From assembly GCA_938014855.1 (NCBI GenBank), contig CALLQM010000104.1, positions 1 through 8,030 of the forward strand: a stretch of DNA of 8,030 nucleotides. Reading direction: 5' to 3'. The notes under the pieces are model-generated. The model saw only the letters and a list, made by a program, of their open reading frames with translations. It made no database searches and had not been told where the DNA came from. Origin of the DNA: an uncultured Clostridia bacterium (GTDB lineage: Bacteria; Bacillota; Clostridia; Oscillospirales; Ruminococcaceae). A program made the translations under genes and the position numbers. Positions 6,271 to 8,030 of this stretch are shown in pieces. Within the stretch, counting starts at the first letter, position 1. Each line of letters begins with the position of its first letter.

Positions 6271-7560
6271 TTACTTTGCAAGCAATAGCTTTTCTACTGC
6301 AGCCAATTGTGTACAAAGGCAAAGCAAGCTAACCGCTTGTTCCAATTCCGGAATGGTCGGATAAGTAGGCGCAACGCGGATGTTGCGGTCACGCGGGTCA
6401 ACACCATACGGATAGGTCGCGCCCGCCGAAGTAAGCGTAACGCCTGCGGCTTTGCATAAGCCTACGACTCTTTTTGCACAGCCATCCATGACATCCAAAG
6501 AGATAAAATAGCCGCCCTTTGGATTTACCCATTCTGCAACGCCTTTTCCTGTCAGTTCTTCTTCAAAGGCATGAATCACCGTTTGAAACTTAGGAGGCAG
6601 AAGTTCTGCTTGTCGATCCATATGATTCATAATACCGTCCATGTTTTTAAAATACCGAGCATGGCGCAGCATATTGATTTTATCAAATCCAATGGTTTGA
6701 ATGCTGATCAGCTTTTTCATGCGTTCCATATTTTCTGTCGAACTTGCAAACACGGCAACACCTGATCCGGCATACGAAACCTTTGATGTAGATGCAAATA
6801 TCATGACGCGGTCCGGATCTCCCGCTTTTTTGCACTCGTCTAAAATATTAATCAGATGGTCGCGGTTATCGGGGTAAAGATCATGCACGGCATAAGCATT
6901 ATCCCACATAATCATAAAATCTTTTGCGGCGGTTTTCATACGAGCAAAACGACGAACCGTTTCATCTGAATAGGTAATACCCTGCGGATTGGAATACTTA
7001 GGAACACACCAAATACCTTTGATGCTTTCGTCGGACGCAACAAGGCGCTCCACTTGATCCATATCCGGCCCTTCCGGTGTCATATCGACCGGAATCAATT
7101 CAAATCCATAGTGCTCAGTAATGGCAAAGTGACGGTCGTATCCCGGAGACGGGCAAAGAAATTTCACTTTATCCAGCTTGCTCCAAGGCTTAGCACCTTT
7201 ACGAACGCCAAACAGCATCATTTTGCCAATTGCATCGTACATAAGCGACAAGCTGGAATTTCCACCGATAAAGAGTTCGTCAAAGCTGACCCCCAGCATT
7301 TCGCAAAAGATCGCTTTACATTCCGGGATTCCATCAAAGTTTCCATAATTTCGGCAGTCCAAACCATCCGCAGATTTTAAAGATGATTTTGAATTGAGTG
7401 TATCGAGCATATCTCCAACAAGATCAAACTGAACACCAGCCGGTTTACCGCGGGACATGTCAAGCGTAAGACCCTTTCCTCGCCAATCTTCATAACGCTG
7501 CATCAATTGATGATGTAGCTGCTGTAGTTCTTGATGCGAAAGTTCCGAATACCGTGACAT
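6271..7560 (-). CDS. PLP-dependent aminotransferase, class Ic aspartate aminotransferase-like
   Basis: A 429-residue fold-type I aminotransferase. Key residues visible are NYGNFDGIPECKAIF (71-85), the IGGNSSLSLMYDAI cofactor-binding turn (98-111), SNPQGITYS with Asn191, WDNAYAVHDLY with Asp220 and Tyr223 (contacts to the PLP ring), ASTSKVSYAGSG with the Schiff-base Lys260, and IRVAPTYPT with Arg395, the likely substrate-carboxylate Arg. The N-terminal LTLDMSRGKP and overall pattern fit the family represented by Pfam Asp_aminotransf and the Corynebacterium AspT type. The expected reaction is aspartate plus 2-oxoglutarate to oxaloacetate plus glutamate, though other amino acids are possible. 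The start ATG is preceded by GGGGGT, a slightly imperfect ribosome site, 8 bases away. It has its own promoter carrying a 13-bp inverted repeat and its own terminator, so it is probably a single-gene unit with specific control. Confidence 0.92.
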   Translation of the reverse strand: MSRYSELSHQELQQLHHQLMQRYEDWRGKGLTLDMSRGKPAGVQFDLVGDMLDTLNSKSSLKSADGLDCRNYGNFDGIPECKAIFCEMLGVSFDELFIGGNSSLSLMYDAIGKMMLFGVRKGAKPWSKLDKVKFLCPSPGYDRHFAITEHYGFELIPVDMTPEGPDMDQVERLVASDESIKGIWCVPKYSNPQGITYSDETVRRFARMKTAAKDFMIMWDNAYAVHDLYPDNRDHLINILDECKKAGDPDRVMIFASTSKVSYAGSGVAVFASSTENMERMKKLISIQTIGFDKINMLRHARYFKNMDGIMNHMDRQAELLPPKFQTVIHAFEEELTGKGVAEWVNPKGGYFISLDVMDGCAKRVVGLCKAAGVTLTSAGATYPYGVDPRDRNIRVAPTYPTIPELEQAVSLLCLCTQLAAVEKLLLAK

Positions 7561-7585
7561 AGGTTAGTACCCCCAATTATTTTGT

Positions 7586-7664
7586 GCGCTTGTCGGGTCT
7601 ACCGAAATATGCGCTGTGATTTTTAAAACACGTATAGAAATGGTCACCTGCTGATCTATTTCTA
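7586..7664 (-). promoter_or_regulatory. Aminotransferase leader with small hairpins
   Basis: In the roughly 108-base leader, TAGAAAT and ATTTCTA (7664-7658 with 7641-7635) form a 7-bp stem with a 16-base loop. Nearer the gene, TCGG/CCGA (7605-7602 with 7596-7593) is nested within GCGC/GCGC (7614-7611 with 7589-7586). No T-box or known riboswitch motif is recognised, and the stems are weak. Confidence 0.35.
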
Positions 7665-7672
7665 CCTTACTT

Positions 7673-7701
7673 ATATTATATGAAATTTTCTAATTTTGCA
7701 A
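7673..7701 (-). promoter_or_regulatory. Promoter of the aminotransferase gene
   Basis: On the - strand the -10 region reads TATAATAT (7680-7673). The best -35 is TTGCAA (7701-7696), 17 bases from TAATAT or 15 from TATAAT. The -35 lies inside one arm of the inverted repeat at 7692-7727, which suggests that promoter access is regulated. Confidence 0.6.
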
Positions 7702-7727
7702 GATGAAATTTGAAATCTTGCAAAATT
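7692..7727. repeat. 13-bp inverted repeat overlapping the aminotransferase promoter, operator-like
   Basis: AATTTTGCAAGAT (7692-7704) and ATCTTGCAAAATT (7715-7727) are perfect reverse complements separated by 10 bases. Corresponding points of the two arms are about two helical turns apart, as expected for a dimeric regulator's half-sites. One arm covers the -35 box. It is AT-rich and lacks a terminator-type GC stem. The regulator is unknown. Confidence 0.65.
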
Positions 7728-7787
7728 CATTATTTAGCACGAAAATACAGGCCATATAGAAACCACTTTTTATCGGGTTAGTACAGA

Positions 7788-7826
7788 AAAACAGGGACAG
7801 AACTGCAAGCAGTCTGTCCCTGTTTT
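7788..7826 (-). terminator. Intrinsic terminator of asnS
   Basis: A 14-bp perfect stem (AAAACAGGGACAGA at 7788-7801 with 7813-7826) is extended, past one bulged A, by CTG/CAG pairs. It lies 13 bases beyond the asnS stop and, on the - strand, ends in a run of five T (CCCTGTTTTTCTG). Confidence 0.92.
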
Positions 7827-7839
7827 ATATTTTATGTTA

Positions 7840-8030
7840 TTAAAATTCTGCAGAGCCGGTCGTTCTTGGGAACGGAATAACATCACGAATATTGGAAATT
7901 CCCGTAATATACATAATAAGCCGCTCGAAACCAAGCCCAAAACCTGCATGTTTGGTGCCGCCAAATTTTCGCAGATCTAAATACCAACTATAATCCTCTT
8001 TTTTAAGATCTAATTCTTCCATCCGTGCAA
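7840..8030 (-). CDS. asnS: Asparagine-tRNA ligase, C-terminal end
   Basis: The frame is open from the right edge to a TAA at 7842-7840; an ATG at 8022 is internal, as codons Ala-Arg precede it. The visible 62 complete codons carry the class II aminoacyl-tRNA synthetase motif 3 region: YSWYLDLRKFGG, then HAGFGLGFERLIMYITG with the motif 3 Arg, and the AsnRS ending NIRDVIPFPRTTGSAEF. The HAGFGLGFERL and PFPRTTGSAEF stretches are characteristic of AsnRS rather than AspRS or LysRS. The enzyme charges tRNA-Asn with asparagine using ATP. The N-terminal anticodon-binding domain and motifs 1 and 2 lie outside the window. Confidence 0.95.
   Translation of the reverse strand, partial: ARMEELDLKKEDYSWYLDLRKFGGTKHAGFGLGFERLIMYITGISNIRDVIPFPRTTGSAEF

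Noticed and set aside
7561..7672. T-box or other riboswitch in the aminotransferase leader
   Set aside because: The conserved T-box sequence and antiterminator are absent, and no terminator lies before the gene.

Overview
The window reads as chromosomal housekeeping sequence from a low-to-mid GC Firmicute, most likely a member of Clostridia (perhaps Oscillospirales). This placement rests on strong AGGAGG ribosome sites, the DUF421-DUF4363 gene pair, separate secD and secF genes, a class Ic-like aspartate aminotransferase and a long ADSL-type PurB. It is inference from gene content, not a species call.

Layout: on the + strand at the left edge is the end of a DUF421 membrane protein gene (1-339), overlapped by a small DUF4363 gene (336-716). 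Everything else is on the - strand, transcribed right to left: the C-terminal end of asnS (8030-7840), a PLP-dependent aminotransferase (7560-6271), purB (6103-4664, interrupted by an in-frame TAA), secD and secF (4454-2183, overlapping by 8 bases), a TIM-barrel sugar isomerase-like gene (2049-1267) and nrdR (1171-713). The nrdR and DUF4363 genes converge and share stop-codon bases.

These are mostly separate transcription units. Intrinsic terminators follow asnS (7788-7826) and the aminotransferase (6214-6248), and a weaker candidate follows secF (2136-2164). Good sigma-A-type promoters precede nrdR, secD and the aminotransferase, with a plausible extended -10 site before purB. The functions are unrelated: tRNA charging, amino-acid/keto-acid exchange, purine and AMP synthesis, Sec export, sugar metabolism, and control of ribonucleotide reductase. 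No intergenic stretch exceeds 300 bases. The longest, 7561-7839, holds the asnS terminator, the aminotransferase promoter with a 13-bp inverted repeat, and a leader with small hairpins; I see nothing recognisable in 7728-7787.

I found no mobile element, CRISPR array, tRNA/rRNA gene, defence system or clearly new multi-gene system. The points most worth a second look are the single ochre codon in an otherwise intact purB, a multi-stem leader RNA ahead of secDF, the inverted repeat across the aminotransferase promoter, and a 25-base palindrome inside the DUF4363 gene.
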